From Wolfiporia cocos (lineage: Eukaryota; Basidiomycota; Agaricomycetes; Polyporales; Phaeolaceae): a stretch of 64,000 bases of DNA. Location of the stretch: the NCBI GenBank assembly GCA_029448655.1, contig JACCLO010000006.1:1178001-1242000 (forward strand). Reading direction: 5' to 3'. The number at the start of each line of letters is the position of its first letter. Position 1 is the first letter of the stretch. The notes beneath the pieces are model-generated. The model saw only the letters and a list, made by a program, of their open reading frames with translations. It was not told where the DNA came from and did not search any database. The translations under genes were made by a program, and so were the position numbers. This document shows, piece by piece, positions 11,638 through 24,026 of this stretch.

Positions 11638-11647
11638 CTCCCCCTCA
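11638..11647 (-). other. Polypurine tract of the Copia element
   Basis: Minus-strand TGAGGGGGAG directly against the 3' LTR, the expected primer site for plus-strand synthesis. The LTR edge plus tract (16 bases, AACGACACTCCCCCTC in plus) is duplicated 49 bp further inside, at 11680-11695. Confidence 0.8.
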
Positions 11648-11671
11648 GCGCGAACATAGGAAAGCGATGAA

Positions 11672-14267
11672 TCATGGTGAACGACACTCCCCCTCGGATG
11701 GAAACTGGAGGCCCATACGATCACGCATGGCGAGGAAGGCTTTACGAGGGTGCGGTTTCGTGAAAGCATCAGGAGACCGTGAGGGAGCCAGACTCAACGA
11801 ACTCACGAAGCTGGTGCCACTTGATATCGATGTGTTTCACGCGGGAGTGGAGAGCGGCATCCTGCGACAGGCGGATGCCGCCGGTGCTGTCGCAGGCGAG
11901 AGGGGTAGCACCAGTTGGGGGGAAACGAAGTCCAATGAGGAGGTGGCGGAGCCAGACGGCTTCGTGGGAAGCGGCGGAAGCGGCGACGTACTCTGCTTCG
12001 GTGGTGGAAGAGGCGACAGTAGCTTGTTTGCGAGCGGCCCAGGAGATGAGGCCAGTGCCGAGCGAGAAACAATACCCAGAGATGGAGCGGCGAGAGTCCA
12101 GGCAGGAGGCATGACTGGCATCAGAAAAGCCGGACAGCAGAGCCACATGAGGACCACCGAGTACGAGACGGAGATCGCGAGTGCCTTTGAGGTAGCGGAC
12201 AACGCGCTTCGCGGCGTCCCAGTGAGCCTGACCATAGCAATCAAGAAACTGACTCAGCTGTTGGACGGAGAGGGCAATGTCAGGACGAGTCCCAATTGTG
12301 AGGTACATAAGGCAGCCAATCAGGGTGCGGTAAGGGAGGCGCGCAACCCTAACACATTCGGCGTCCGACTGAGGGGAGTGCTCGCAACGGGAGAGACGGA
12401 GGCCGGCATCCATAGGTGTACTGACCGGAGCGGCATCCTGCAAGGAGAACTGCGAGATGAGCTTGTCGATGAGGGCGCACTGGGACAACGAAACCTCGCG
12501 GGTGACACGATTACGCTCAATGGCAATGCCGATGCAAAATCGAGCTTCTCCAAGGTCTGAAATTTGCCACTCCTGGCGTAGCTCGGACTTGAAACGTTCG
12601 GCAGCAGCGCGAGTCGAGGCACCAAGGAGAAAGTCGTCGACGTGGACGCCGGCGATCACAATACCATCGGCAGTGACCCGATAATAGATGCAGTACTCGC
12701 AGGACAAGCGGGTGAAGCCAAGAGCGGTGAGGCAGGCATGCATAGTCTTATTCCAGGCACGGCCACCCTGTTTCATGCCATATAGACCTCGGTGGAGCTC
12801 CCAAACCCAGTCGGTCTTACCCGGTTCCTCAAATCCCGGGGGTTGTTCCATGTAGCACACCTCATCGTCAGGAAGGAGCCCATACAGGAAGGCTGTTTTA
12901 ACATCAATCTGATGGATCTCCCAATCTTTGGCAGCTGCGAGGTGGAGTAGCGCGCGAAAAGACTCCATGCGCATGGTGGGAGAGGACGTACGGGTGTAAT
13001 CCTGACCGAAGATAGCCTCGTATCCCTTGCAAACCCAGCGGGCCTTGAAGCGGACGGGAGCACCATGCTCATCGCGCTTCAAGCGGAAGACGGGGCGACC
13101 TTTCATGATTTTGCGGCCAGCGGGCACCTGAGAGCGAGGCACGAGGCGGTAGACATCGAGGTCCCGGATGGACTTGAACTCGTCAAGCAGAGCTTGATGC
13201 CACTGTTCGGCGTAAGGGCTGTCGAGGGCTTCGCGGAGGTTGGCTGGGTCGCCAGGGTAGGTGACATCAATGTCCGGTGGTCCGTCAGACGAAAGGGCAG
13301 CAAGGAGCTCCTCAAGTTCAGGGACAGGAGTAAGAGAAGGAGGAACGGAGCCAATGGGGGCAGCGGGAGTAGAGAGGGACGAACAACGAGAGGAGTGACC
13401 GGAAAGAGGCGGCACAGATGGCTCAGGAGTGGAGGCCGTGGAGCGCGCACGCAGCCGCTCAGAGCGTCGAAGTGGGACAGGAGTCGCAGGAGTAGAAAGA
13501 GCAGGTGGTAATCCAGGAGAGGGTACAGGAGGGTCATCATCAGAGGCAGGAGGGGGCGGAGATGGACAGCCCGAGTCAACAGCCGGCACTGAGACAGGGG
13601 TAGGAGCCTCATGAGATTCAATGAAAGCCACATGAAATGATGAGATAACTTTGTGTGTCGCGCAATGGTAGCAACGATAACTCTTGGAGTGTTGATCATA
13701 GCCAATGAGGACACATTCAACAGAACGTGCGTAGATTTTTGGGTTGTGAGCATTTTGTATTAGGACGAATGCACGCGAGCCAATCTCACGCAGGTTGGAG
13801 AGGTCCGGGGCATGGCCATGCCAGAGGTGATAGGGTGTCACACCAGCAGGAAGAGAGCGAGAGGAGGTCCGGACAGTAAGATAGTTCGCAGTAAGTAGGA
13901 ACTCATCCCATCGGTTAGGAGGCAGCTGACATGCGAGACGCATGGCCCGAGCACGATTCATGAGGGTTAGATGCAGGCGTTCAACACGACCATTTTGTGC
14001 TGATGTGTGGGGGCTGGTCAGTCGCCACGAAGTACCGTGCGATGACAGAAAAGAGATAAGGTCGGCGGAGAGTAACTCCCCATTATCAATCTGCACAGCA
14101 TGGACACGACAACCTGTTTCCACTTCACGGGCGGCCACCCATTCCTTGAACCTGGCTAGCGCGGCAGACTTGGAAGGGAGAGGAATGGACCAAGAATAGG
14201 AGGAGTAGTCATCGATTATGTTCAGTGCAGACCACACACATCTGCATAGACCAACTCCAAACGGCAC
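11672..14267 (-). pseudogene. Copia integrase core, reverse transcriptase and RNase H
   Basis: Second frame of the element. It starts in effect at SALNIIDDYSSYSW (integrase core), followed by the conserved ENG-type segment QNGRVERLHL, then the long serine/proline linker, RT with VCKGYEAIFGQDYTRTSSPT and the active-site segment VHVDDFLLGAS, and RNase H with ISWAARKQATVASSTTEAEY and KHIDIKWHQLREFVESG. The frame ends at 11769 (LTVS stop), but the normal Copia tail DAFTKPHPRKAFLAMRDRMG continues in another frame from 11770 to the stop at 11672-11674. A second small deletion with frameshift therefore cut the linker before DAFTKP. Length and motif order are otherwise normal for the family. Confidence 0.92.
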
Positions 14268-16129
14268 GTGGCACGCGGTCCGACACGAGATTTAGGCACG
14301 GAGGAACGGGTCTGTTTCCCCAGAATACAGTGGTCACATTTTGCGGGGGCAGCAGAGAGGTCAGGGGGCTTACCCGAGATGACCCCCGTGCGGACCATGT
14401 CATGAATGGTGCGGTAATTAGCATGACCGAGGCGACGGTGCCACGTCTCGAGAGAAACACGGTGCGTGGTGAACAGAGCATGCTCAGTGGGAGGTGAGGC
14501 TCCGTTGAGAGAGTAGAGCCGCCGTGCAGAAAGAGAACCCGAAGCGATAAGCAAGCCGCTGCGACGCAAGAGCCGAACAGAGGAATCGTCAAAGACGACT
14601 TGGGGCCGGAGAGGTGACCGACACAGCGCAGAAATAGAAACGAGTCGGACGGTAGCCTGTGGGACATATAGAACATCATCCAAGGTGAGGTGATTTCCCT
14701 TCCCAAGGGCGAGACGAATGCGACCAATGCCATGGGCATAAATGACCGACCCATTGATTCCTCGGATACCACGGGGGGCGATGGGCCGTAGCTCAAAAAA
14801 ATCTGATCGAGTCGGGCTAAGGTGTGTGGAGGCTCCAGAGTCAAAGTAGAAGGGTGCAGACCCAACGGTGGGGACACGATGTGTGCTGGCAGGGACAGGA
14901 GTTACAGCGTATGCGGAGGGGTTAACAACTGGGTGTGAGTGCACGTCCCAGTCCAGGGAGACGGTAGTGTCCTCAGAGAGAAGGGTAGCGTACTCAAAGT
15001 CGTCTGCCGGGGAGCATATGGATGCGAGCCAGGCGGGGTCTGTGTCGACAGCCATGCCAGCAAGCTCAGGAGCAACAGGCGAAGCTACAGAGCTCTCAGC
15101 AGCAAGATACACGACAGACCCAGCGGAGTCAACGATGAAAGCGCGTCCCTGTGCATCGGTGTACGTTTTGGGCACAGCTGCCATACGGGGGCGGTTGCGG
15201 TCACGTTTGGCACGCTTGGCTGCCAAGACTTCATCACGATGACCCTCCATCACACCGCCAGCCTGAAAGCAGTCCTTGGATAGGTGTCCAGAACGTCCAC
15301 AGTTTGTGCACACGATCTTGGCCGGGGCGGCCAGGGCTCCCTTGGCAATGAGAGCATCAGGGGAGGTAACCTTCGACCCATCGATGAGCTGTTGTTCGAG
15401 GTCCAAGCGGCGGATGATATCACTAGGTTTCAGATCCTGAGGGTTTGCCGCAAAAGATGTGCCGATCTGAGACTGCAGATGCTCGAACTCGCCAGACATG
15501 GCATGCAAGAGGCTGATGGTGACGAAAGTTTCGTGCGTTGGGATCCCAATTCGAAACACTTTGTCGACTAGGTCCTGAATCTTAGTGGTGACCTCGGCAA
15601 GCCGGTCCGATTGTGAGTAGCGGATAGAGAATATCTCCATGATATACCGGACTTGCGCATAAGGACCTTCCTTCTCGTGACGTGTGCAGAAGGCGGCCCA
15701 AGCCTTGGCAGCAGTCGCTGAGGTCGACGTGGAGGTATCGTCAACATATGGCTCGAGAAACTTAGCTTCCTCCGCACTGCATTTCATAGCTAGAAAGTTG
15801 CACGTGACACGATTGTTGTCCACCCAGTTATGGAAAGCAATGGGCTCCGTTGTTGTGTTCGGCGCAGAAGCAGAGCCGAGGAGGTATTTGTCGAGCCGGC
15901 TCATGCTAAGCGACTGTAAGATGTATCGACGCCATTCGGACCAATTCCCTTTGCCACGGTCGAGAATGACACCGCCGGTCAAGAATGCGTTAGCCGGAGT
16001 TAGAGGCTGGACTGATGGTGCCGTCGATGGGACTGAGACAAGGGCCGTCGCAGAGGCGCTGAGGGCCTACGAACTCAACGAACCCGAGCCCTTTGGATTA
16101 GATGGGGAAGGAGGGGTTGATTTGGTCAT
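14222..16129 (-). pseudogene. Copia gag, protease and integrase N-terminal region
   Basis: The ATG at 16129 opens MTKSTPPSPSNPKGSGS, but codon 21 is a TAG (16067-16069); the same frame then runs on to 14222. Domains in order: gag capsid-like region (WSEWRRYILQSLSMSRLDKY, typical of UBN2-type Copia gag), CCHC zinc knuckle CTNCGRSGHLSKDC, aspartic protease FYFDSGASTHLSP, and the pre-integrase zinc domain (LETWHRRLGHANYRTIHDMV, then CDHCILGK). The frame stops at GLH just as the integrase core should begin (ELVYADVCG). About ten residues expected there are missing, so a short deletion caused the frame change. Confidence 0.92.
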
Positions 16130-16343
16130 GCTAGCTGGTCAAAGAGAAGGCACACGCAAGCAGAAGGAGTTCACGTGATCGGGCACAAGAATGGGATGCG
16201 ACTATTTGTGCGCAGGAAGGGGAGCGACTATATGCGTGCTGAACGTACTTCTATGGACGTTTCGTACCACCTGGAAGGCTTGGCTTAAGGTTCAGCGTTC
16301 TGAGGGTTCAGTCTGCCGGGACTAGAACCCAGGGCTCATAACC

Positions 16344-16622
16344 TGTAGAACCTAGATAGCCGATTAGCCTATCTCAGTCGTGACGGTGGTATAACGACTA
16401 TATTGTAGTACCTAGATAGCCGATTAGCCTATCTACGGGTTACTACATATCAGTATGCGAGTGGTGGTGTATCGTAGCGTAGGGGAACGTACCTCAGTCG
16501 TGACGGTGGTATAACGACTGAGGAAAGGAGCAAGCGACGAGAGAGAGAGGATATATAAACATGACTACACGTGATTCGGACAGAGCTTCAACTATGACGA
16601 TATGACGCATTCAGCAACGACA
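16344..16622 (-). repeat. 5' LTR of the Copia element
   Basis: 279 bp, from TGTAGAACC to CAACGACA in plus-strand terms, followed by the target duplication ACATA at 16623-16627. Holds the two inverted repeats TAGATAG...CTATCTA and CTCAGTCGT...ACGACTGAG, which could fold as hairpins. Confidence 0.95.
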
Positions 16623-19600
16623 ACATACAATGAGCCCTTGATATCTTTGTCAGTTCTTTCCAGCGACTCCTCGACGATATCGAGCCATCAAACGCGACGT
16701 GGCGGCGTTCGCATCCCAGTTAGGAAGGCACTATGTACCTGGCAGGTACATTCATACCACTGGCACATAAATATTCTGCACCTCACAAGTACATTCATTC
16801 TGTAGGTAGGTAATAATCTAAGAGCGCTTTCTTGATAGTGTAGTTTCGACCTGAGCGATCTGAGGGTCCTATCGATTTTCACATCATGATTGGCAAGCAT
16901 TCTAAATCATACTCCCATACATTGATGGATTGGTATCTCCTCCTTCAACAGTGATCTACAGCAAAAACCTAGTACACAGATTGATTCTGTTTGCCTTTCC
17001 GCAGAAATCGTTGGGAACACATTTCCGTTAAACTGTCTTGTAGTTGCAGTGTGCCATGCGCGATGTACAAAATTGTACAGTACAGATTTTATCTCAAAAT
17101 TCTGTTCCGAAGAAATTGATGTATTCAATGTTCTGAGCAATACACCCCACTGACACAAGGCATGAATGTTTTTATCTGAGGAGCCTTTACATTGATACCG
17201 TCGCGCTCTGCGCGCCAAGCCCGTGCCGCAGTGAGAGCTGTGACGCCGGACATCCGGAATTTGCCGCTCCTCTACGGTTGCCCCTCCCCATATACTGTTA
17301 CTGTATTCACCAGCCACTCCGCCAAAAAACCATGACCCGCTTCTGTGTGGCTGGCTCGTACTGTGGAAAACCTGGGGCTTCCTAAGTTGCGAGCTCGCTG
17401 TCGGCGAGATGAGTGTTGAGTCTCTGAACACGAGTTCTTGATGGAACTCGTTGCTGCGAGGTTTGGGGGGAGAGGAGCGGGTCCCGACGTGGCACGTGAC
17501 CAGAGTGTCCGCGAGTTCCGGTTCTGGCGTCGAGGGCGCGAGGGTTGAGTGCTTCCGAAACGCGCGGCGCGTTTGGGACGCTAAACGAAACTCGCGAGCC
17601 GGAACACGGAAAGTAACGACGTGGGAGGGACCCGCTTTCTCGTGCGTCGAGAAGTGGCGTAGACGGCCGAAACGCGTGGCACGACTACACCACCGCTCGA
17701 CAAGGAGTGGGTGGGTGGGTAAAAAACTAGGCTACGTGCTTACGGCGAGTCGGGAGAAAGAGGGAGAGGGCGCGGAATACAGAACGCGTTGACGCGCCCT
17801 TCCTCTTCTTAGTAAGCACTAGTTCTGCTTAACGCTCGTTCCTCGCGCTAAGCGCGAACTGCATTCTATCCTAATCCCTAATTGACCCTGCCATCTCTGA
17901 ACCTGTGATATCATCTGCCTTTGCCATTTCTCAAAACATCCCTCAAACTTTGTCACAGTCCGGCGGGGTCGTTGTGGCCTCGGCTTCTGGTCCCACTATG
18001 GTGCCAACTCTCGGTGGGTGGTACCATTCTACCCTGCGTATGCCCATCCGTTCGTTGCGTCCTTTTGATGTCGCTCTTGGCGCCGCCTGGCTCGTCGCTG
18101 CGAAAGTTACTCTCTCCTCGAGCGCCCTACCGGATCCTCCCCAATCTGTGCTTGCCGGATTGCATCCCACTCAGTGGTGGATCCCCTCAACGCCGCTACC
18201 ATTAGGTGCGCCAACGTAATTCTCTTTTTGCGATGGGCTGCTAACGTTGAAAGTCTCCTCTTTTATCACTGTATCTCTGCCTGGCCGTGCATGCGCACGT
18301 TCCGTCACGCCCTGCATTTTGTTTCTTAATCTAGCGTCTGCGCAGGGCTGTCCTATTACTGTGTCGCCAAGCACGTCTCCCCTGTCCTCGATGCCTTCCG
18401 TCGACTCTGCTGGTGTGCGATCATCTCCGACGCGATTGGGTACTAGCGATGATGGGTGCCCTCTTGTCGATTTGGGTGTTGTACCTTTATTTCATCAGCG
18501 GTTGCCTCATCTCTTGACGGGTCATGGAGTTCAGCATGACCCTCTCCAGCTGTCGTCTTTGTTTCGATCTCATTATGCATCGTTATCTCCCCTTTGAATG
18601 AGGATCCTGTTCTCGTGCATCCTCCCTCGTCGACGTATCCTCTCGCCAACATTTTTGATGGGTTCGAACGCTTGGGTAAAGCTGCGCTACAATTGAGCCG
18701 CGAATTGCTGTCATGTAGAAATTACAAGCCGGTGTAGCATAGTCCCAGCGTTATAGAATAACAATGAATACGTTCACTTGAAATCGTATATGCGTGCACA
18801 TGTTAGAGTCCTCACACTCTTGAGCCTTGCGGAAATGTTCGTAGCGGGCCTTGCCGGAACCGGCGCTACTCCATTATGGATACAGCGGCATCTAGGACAC
18901 GATTGATGAGCGATGAGGCACGATATGGATTGATGGGGCACGGGATTGTCTCGGGCCTAATTACAGCCGTTCCTGAAAATAATGACACTATATATGCACT
19001 TTTGAAAACGCGTCGACCGATTAGGCATTGCCATTTTGGGAGTGCGTGGTGGCGCCGGCGTGACTGCTCCGCTCACCTCCCCCTCTTCGATATGGTCAGT
19101 TGACACATAAATATGGACCTCAAAACGGGACCCAGGACCTGGGTAGAGGACGAGCGTGATGTCGGCGATGCCTTAGAGGTCAAAGACGGTTTTATTGAGC
19201 TCTACAACCAACCTCCCAAAATGGTAATGCCTAAATCGGTGACGCGTTCTCGAAAGCGCTTTATTTTCAGGGACAGAGCAATGACAATTCCTTATATGAA
19301 CGACCGTGCGATAAGAACACACTTGATTATTCTTTGATTCTATTGACAAAATACGTCATCGCCGCTGGGGCACGTAAACGCGAGGCGCTGATGGCTTTCA
19401 CAATTCTGACAAGCTGCATAGATGTCTGTACAAAGTAATGTTGACGGATACAAGAGTGATTAATTCAGAGGCCATTCAACTGTGCAGATGATCATCGATT
19501 AGTGAAGACAGACGGAAGTGTGCGCCATGCACGGGCATTACCTCAGCTGTAGTCTGGTGTCTATGCGGTGCTAGGTGTGCTACCAATGATACAATGACAA

Positions 19601-20224
19601 GTCGGTTTGATACGAGTTCTCCGTCACGGTCTTCTGACAACGTTGCACCCGGCAGTGACCTGCCACAATGGTCGCTAATCACCACTTGCGATTAGTGCTT
19701 TGTATAACAGTATGTATGTATCCCTTGATAGCCCCCCTATGGCTCTTACAATGACGATAGCTCTGATTAATCCGATCAGCAGTTATACGGACTTGAAACG
19801 CAGCCCGGAAAGCATGGCGAGGTTTTCTGGCGCCTAAATGCTTAACGGCTCGCATCTCGCACCACATGAACTTTGAACTGAATTCCTTCACATTGGAGTC
19901 AAAAATCAGTGTTGACCCGATATGGTAGGTGCTGTTCTGTATCGACGTTGCTGAGATAGTGAGTGTCCGAGCCGTTAGGTACTTGGGCCAGTTTTGTCTG
20001 GCTCGCCCGCCGAGACAAATACGGCATAGTCAATTTGCATAAGCGGCTCACATAACAAGCTCATACACCAACAGATGGGCCTAGTCATGATTGTAACCTT
20101 ACCACAGCCCCTTCCTGACAGCTGACAGCGTCAGTGCTAGCGTCAGCTCCCGAATATAAGCTCCCCTTATACTTGTCTTCCGGTCCTTTGTCAAGTTCAT
20201 CATCTTGCTTGCATATCAGAAGAG
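16623..20224. other. Gene-poor region, nothing recognised
   Basis: About 3.6 kb with scattered frames (for example 16907-17431 minus, 17905-18219 plus) and no domain I recognise. The part from 17440 to 17800 is GC-rich with many CpG and could be an eroded repeat. No tRNA or rRNA signal seen. Confidence 0.5.
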
Positions 20225-23200
20225 ATGATGTATCCTGATGATCCTCCACCATATGCCTCAGTTTATGAGCAACCTTATACAATCACTGACGGGCCTACAG
20301 AACTCAGGAATGGGCCATCGACACCCAGGGATGGAACGCCAATTCCGATGGACAGGCAGCTTACAGAGTTCAGAGAGGAGCAACAAGCTTTGACGGATCG
20401 TGCGCCAGGTCCTACGTACAGGCATCTTGACTCCGGACAAGAGTCGCCAGGCAGGGCGCTGGAGCCCAGCCACAATCGATTGGGATCCTCCCGCGAGACA
20501 TCGCAACCCGTTCAATATTTACCACAGTCTAATACCGATTCACCGGAACCCACCTCCAACTGGCCGCAACCAACAGATGAACCGTCAACATATCGAATTG
20601 GATCATCAAACTTGCAAAGTCCTCTAGTGAATGTGGTACACGTAAGGGCCCATCTGAATCTACTTAGCGCATTCAAAAAACTCCGCATCACCATTGAGCG
20701 CAATGAGACATTGAATCTTCCTCCACTGGCTAAGGACCTCAATAAATTGCAACGATGGTCTTGGTTCGTCAACCTCGCTGTGGATCGGTATGTTTAGCCT
20801 GCGTACGTGTGATTCATATAATGACAAATGACCAAATGCCCCGACCCTTCGTAGATTCCATAAATGGGCTGAAGTCATGCACAATGCAAATAGTCTGCAC
20901 ATCTGGGATGTAGACTTCATTCCACCACTGGATGTTCTCATGGTATGGCATGCATACATGTTGAATCCAATGTATGATGATTCTATAGAGATCACCTATC
21001 GATCCTGACTCGATAATCAATGACCGTAGATGGTATACTGAGGACTGCGAGCGAATATATTTTATGCGAACATTTCAAGAAATGAGTTATACACTGTTAC
21101 CTACAGTTGTGAGTGCTCAGAAGTTTTATCTAACCTGCGCAACGATTCAGTCTATGGATATAGATGAACCTGGGAGATGTATCTTCATTTCAACCTTCAC
21201 ATCGCCTTGCATCATTCTGGCTCGCAAGAACTCATACGCCATTCGATCCCATCGAGGCTGCTGCTAAAACGATTCATCGTAAGATTGAATGTTCTCAGTG
21301 TTTAGCGCCCGTGGAAGTCCGTGAGTTATTTCCCGAGCTTTCAATGTTGACGATTGCTGACAGTGGATACAGCATATCTGACCACTTCCGGGACGGGATA
21401 TGCTCAGCATTCGTTCTCGACATCATGCCCTACCTGCAACCACACAGTCACCAAGGAAAGCCTTGCTTTGACTAAGTTTGTGAAAGACCTCATCGCGGGC
21501 CTGCACGTATCCTCCACCGAGGTACCTGTATCTGTGACTTATCTTGCGTATGTATCGATGCATACAGACAATTACGTAAAACTAACACCACTAGCGGAAC
21601 ACTTCATTCACACATAAATATGAATGACACGTCTGGGGCCGCTAAATTGAAGAAAATTCTACTTGAATTGACCATGTTCCGCCGCCAAGGTTCAGTACGT
21701 AGATCGATTTTTTAAATTATCATACACACTCACTAATATCGCACCCCAAAAGGACACTGACGACGATTGGCGGCGTACGATTCAGAAATCGCTGGGATTT
21801 TCCATCAAGAATGTCCCCAGAGCACTATACGACACCTTCACACGGCGGAATGTGAGCTACAAGCGCGCGTGAGGTCTGGTCAACAAGCGCATCAGATGTA
21901 TGACTGAAGTGGTCTTCCAGCATCAACCGCGTATTGAATGCATACACCGACGATCGTCCGTTCTCTGTCGATCTAGTGGGCGCTGTAAGCATTAAAGTCT
22001 ATTTGCAGGTTTTCATCTAAAACGAGCCTTGAAAGATAATTCGGCAGGGTTCATTCATTGACAAGATGTACGAATTTGGATGGACCGAGCCTGCATTCTA
22101 TCAAGACGAGGACGAACGGATCGTCCTGGAGCATGCAATCGCAAGATATCATGCGTTAGCATCCATTTATCTACCCTGATAGTTGTACTTCACTTAAGTC
22201 GTGCACAACAGGTTCCTGGATTTGATCTCGACGTCAGCAACACCTCTCTATGTACCCACTTTGGACATTGACCTTGTGTGGCATTCTCACCAACTGATGG
22301 CGAAGCAATATGGCACAGACTGCAAGGCGTATGTTGGTTGGTACATTGACCAGTAAGCGTGGTGCAGTTCTGTCTTAATGTTTTGAGATGATGCAACCTC
22401 TCTCCTACCAGTGATGACAAGATCGAAGAGAACTATCTTGATGACTCCTTGACAGCGACTTGTCGAGCATGGGAGGTTGTAACGAATCATTCGCTGATTG
22501 TGCAGTATTTAACTGGTGCATATTGCTGCAGAAACGGTTCGGTATCGCATACATGCACTGTGGGTGCCCACCTCCAGACGGCACGCATAGCGTCGGGCAA
22601 TACCTTCGGCGGCTGGTGGCTGGACATAAGCAAGCTACTGAACCTCGAGAGGACCTTGTTCTTCTGGACCGTCCAGATGCACTTTCCGCTACGCATCCCA
22701 GTCTTCACAATGCCATGCGCGTAAATGGAAGTGGATCTCGAGTGGCCACATACGTGTTGAAACGCGAGCAAGCGAGGGAGAAGAAGCAGAAGCTTGAGAA
22801 AAGGATCGAGAAAGAACGCAAACGAGACGAGAAACTGGTACGAGAGGGCTCTATGTCCGAGGCAATCTACGCAAGCAGGATTGCACACGATATATACCTA
22901 GCGCCTATACCTTTCTACCGCCCTGCCGCAGCGTGCGTTGTCGTTGGTGCCCCTATCGGTGAGAATACAGGCAATGCAGCTCAATGCGCCGTGGTTAGTC
23001 TAATGACGTCTCCCCTGTGCATCTAAGCTGATTTTCGATGTGTGCAGGGCGCGGGTGCGTGCCGTGTGAGGAATAACGGCTCAAATGTCGGTCAAGTTTT
23101 TTGCGGCAGTAGTACACCTTATCACAGTGCTGGAAGTAGCGAATCTACTGGACATCTTGGCGGAGCGAGCGGCAGACCCCATGCGCTCAGTGTTAGGAAC

Positions 23201-23461
23201 AGAGGCCCGGGCTTATATTCCAACGCAGGACCGTTGGGGGCTCGTCGCGCGGCATTCGGCACGTCCATCTCAGCGTTTGGCGCTATATACAGCGATACAT
23301 CTGGCGGAGCAATTGGCGCTACCGGAGGGAATACAACAGGCGGGGGAGGAACGGGTGCGAGTGGCTGCGGCGGCAGTGGGGGAGGATGCGGTGCAGCTTC
23401 AAGTGGAGGCGGAGGAGGATGTGGCGGGGGTGGAGGTGGAGGAGGATGCGGCGGGGGCTGA
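20225..23461 (+). CDS. Glycine-rich domain-containing protein (GRDP/DUF1399-like)
   Basis: Rebuilt from 13 exons: 20225-20787, 20855-20971, 21030-21108, 21164-21320, 21364-21547, 21595-21694, 21753-21851, 21910-21984, 22048-22154, 22212-22352, 22412-22475, 22532-22993, 23048-23461 (2562 nt, 853 residues). The N-terminus has a proline-rich disordered part with PDDPPPYAS (a PPxY motif, which can bind WW domains). The GRDP core has two repeats of the family signature: PPLDVLMVWHAYMLNP and LDIDLVWHSHQLMAKQYG. Other core parts are RRTIQKSLGFSIKNVPRALY and FGIAYMHCGCPPPDG. A charged coiled-coil-like stretch (KREQAREKKQKLEKRIEKER) follows. The last 60 residues are almost only Gly, Cys, Ala and Ser. 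Plant and fungal relatives are linked to stress and development; the molecular role is not established. Exon 8 was placed at the GAAG acceptor because only that keeps the WSSSINRVLNAYTDD frame. Confidence 0.88.
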
Positions 23462-24026
23462 TGTTAATGGTTCTGTTGGTTTGAAACTAAACGCGACCGG
23501 CAATCGAGCTCCTTACGTTTCTTGTAGAGCATCAAGGGACCACGCATTGACGGTCCCGTGTCGTAGCAGGCTGTAGCCTCTGCGCTCACCAGGGGGGGGG
23601 AGCTGCATCCATCCCAATTCTTAGGGAATCTGTCGCTCGAGCGTTAGATTTATTCCAGCCTGGAGGATCACGATCACCCTTTTCAGGGATCGCGCGTCAA
23701 ATCAGAGGTAGAGAGGGTTAGTTTCAATTTTTACCACCAGATGCGCTGCATTGATGGGACTGAGGGAGCGCCGATAAGATATTTGTAGAGGAGTAAATTG
23801 CTGAATTGGTGCTATATCTGGAGTCGTACTGATTTAGTGAAGAATAGCCGTCTCTTGGAAGACGTTGAACTTTTAGCAGTAGCAGGATGAGCAACCTGCG
23901 GATATATTGGCGACAGACAAGATCCGAAGTGTACATCCCATGTACTCATCATCCCTTGTCAAGATCGAAGACACATCGTCAACAGGTGCCACACCATGTG
24001 CCAAGTCCTTAGCTACTTCATATATA
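23462..24026. other. Intergenic, convergent 3' ends
   Basis: Lies between the GRDP-like gene (plus) and HEN1 (minus). No coding similarity seen. Confidence 0.5.

Larger units (their letters stand above)
11359..16622 (-). mobile_element. Copia-type LTR retrotransposon, complete but coding-defective
   Basis: A 5264-bp element with two 279-bp LTRs starting TGTAGAACC and ending ACGACA, flanked by an exact 5-bp target-site duplication ACATA (11354-11358 and 16623-16627). Coding is on the minus strand in the Copia order gag, protease, integrase, RT, RNase H. The LTRs differ at three positions only, so insertion is fairly recent. The gag-pol frame carries a TAG at 16067-16069, a frame break with loss of about ten residues near 14230, and another frame break near 11770. 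The copy therefore cannot make a full polyprotein. A primer-binding site next to the 5' LTR (minus strand below 16344, GGTTATGAGCCC) could not be matched with confidence to a tRNA 3' end. Confidence 0.95.

Noticed and set aside
11667..12560. Plus-strand ORF of 297 codons in the Copia element
   Set aside because: Antisense of RT and RNase H; composition follows the opposite strand and no domain is seen.
16907..17431. Minus-strand ORF of 174 codons
   Set aside because: No recognisable domain, no homologous neighbour, and the surrounding sequence looks non-coding.
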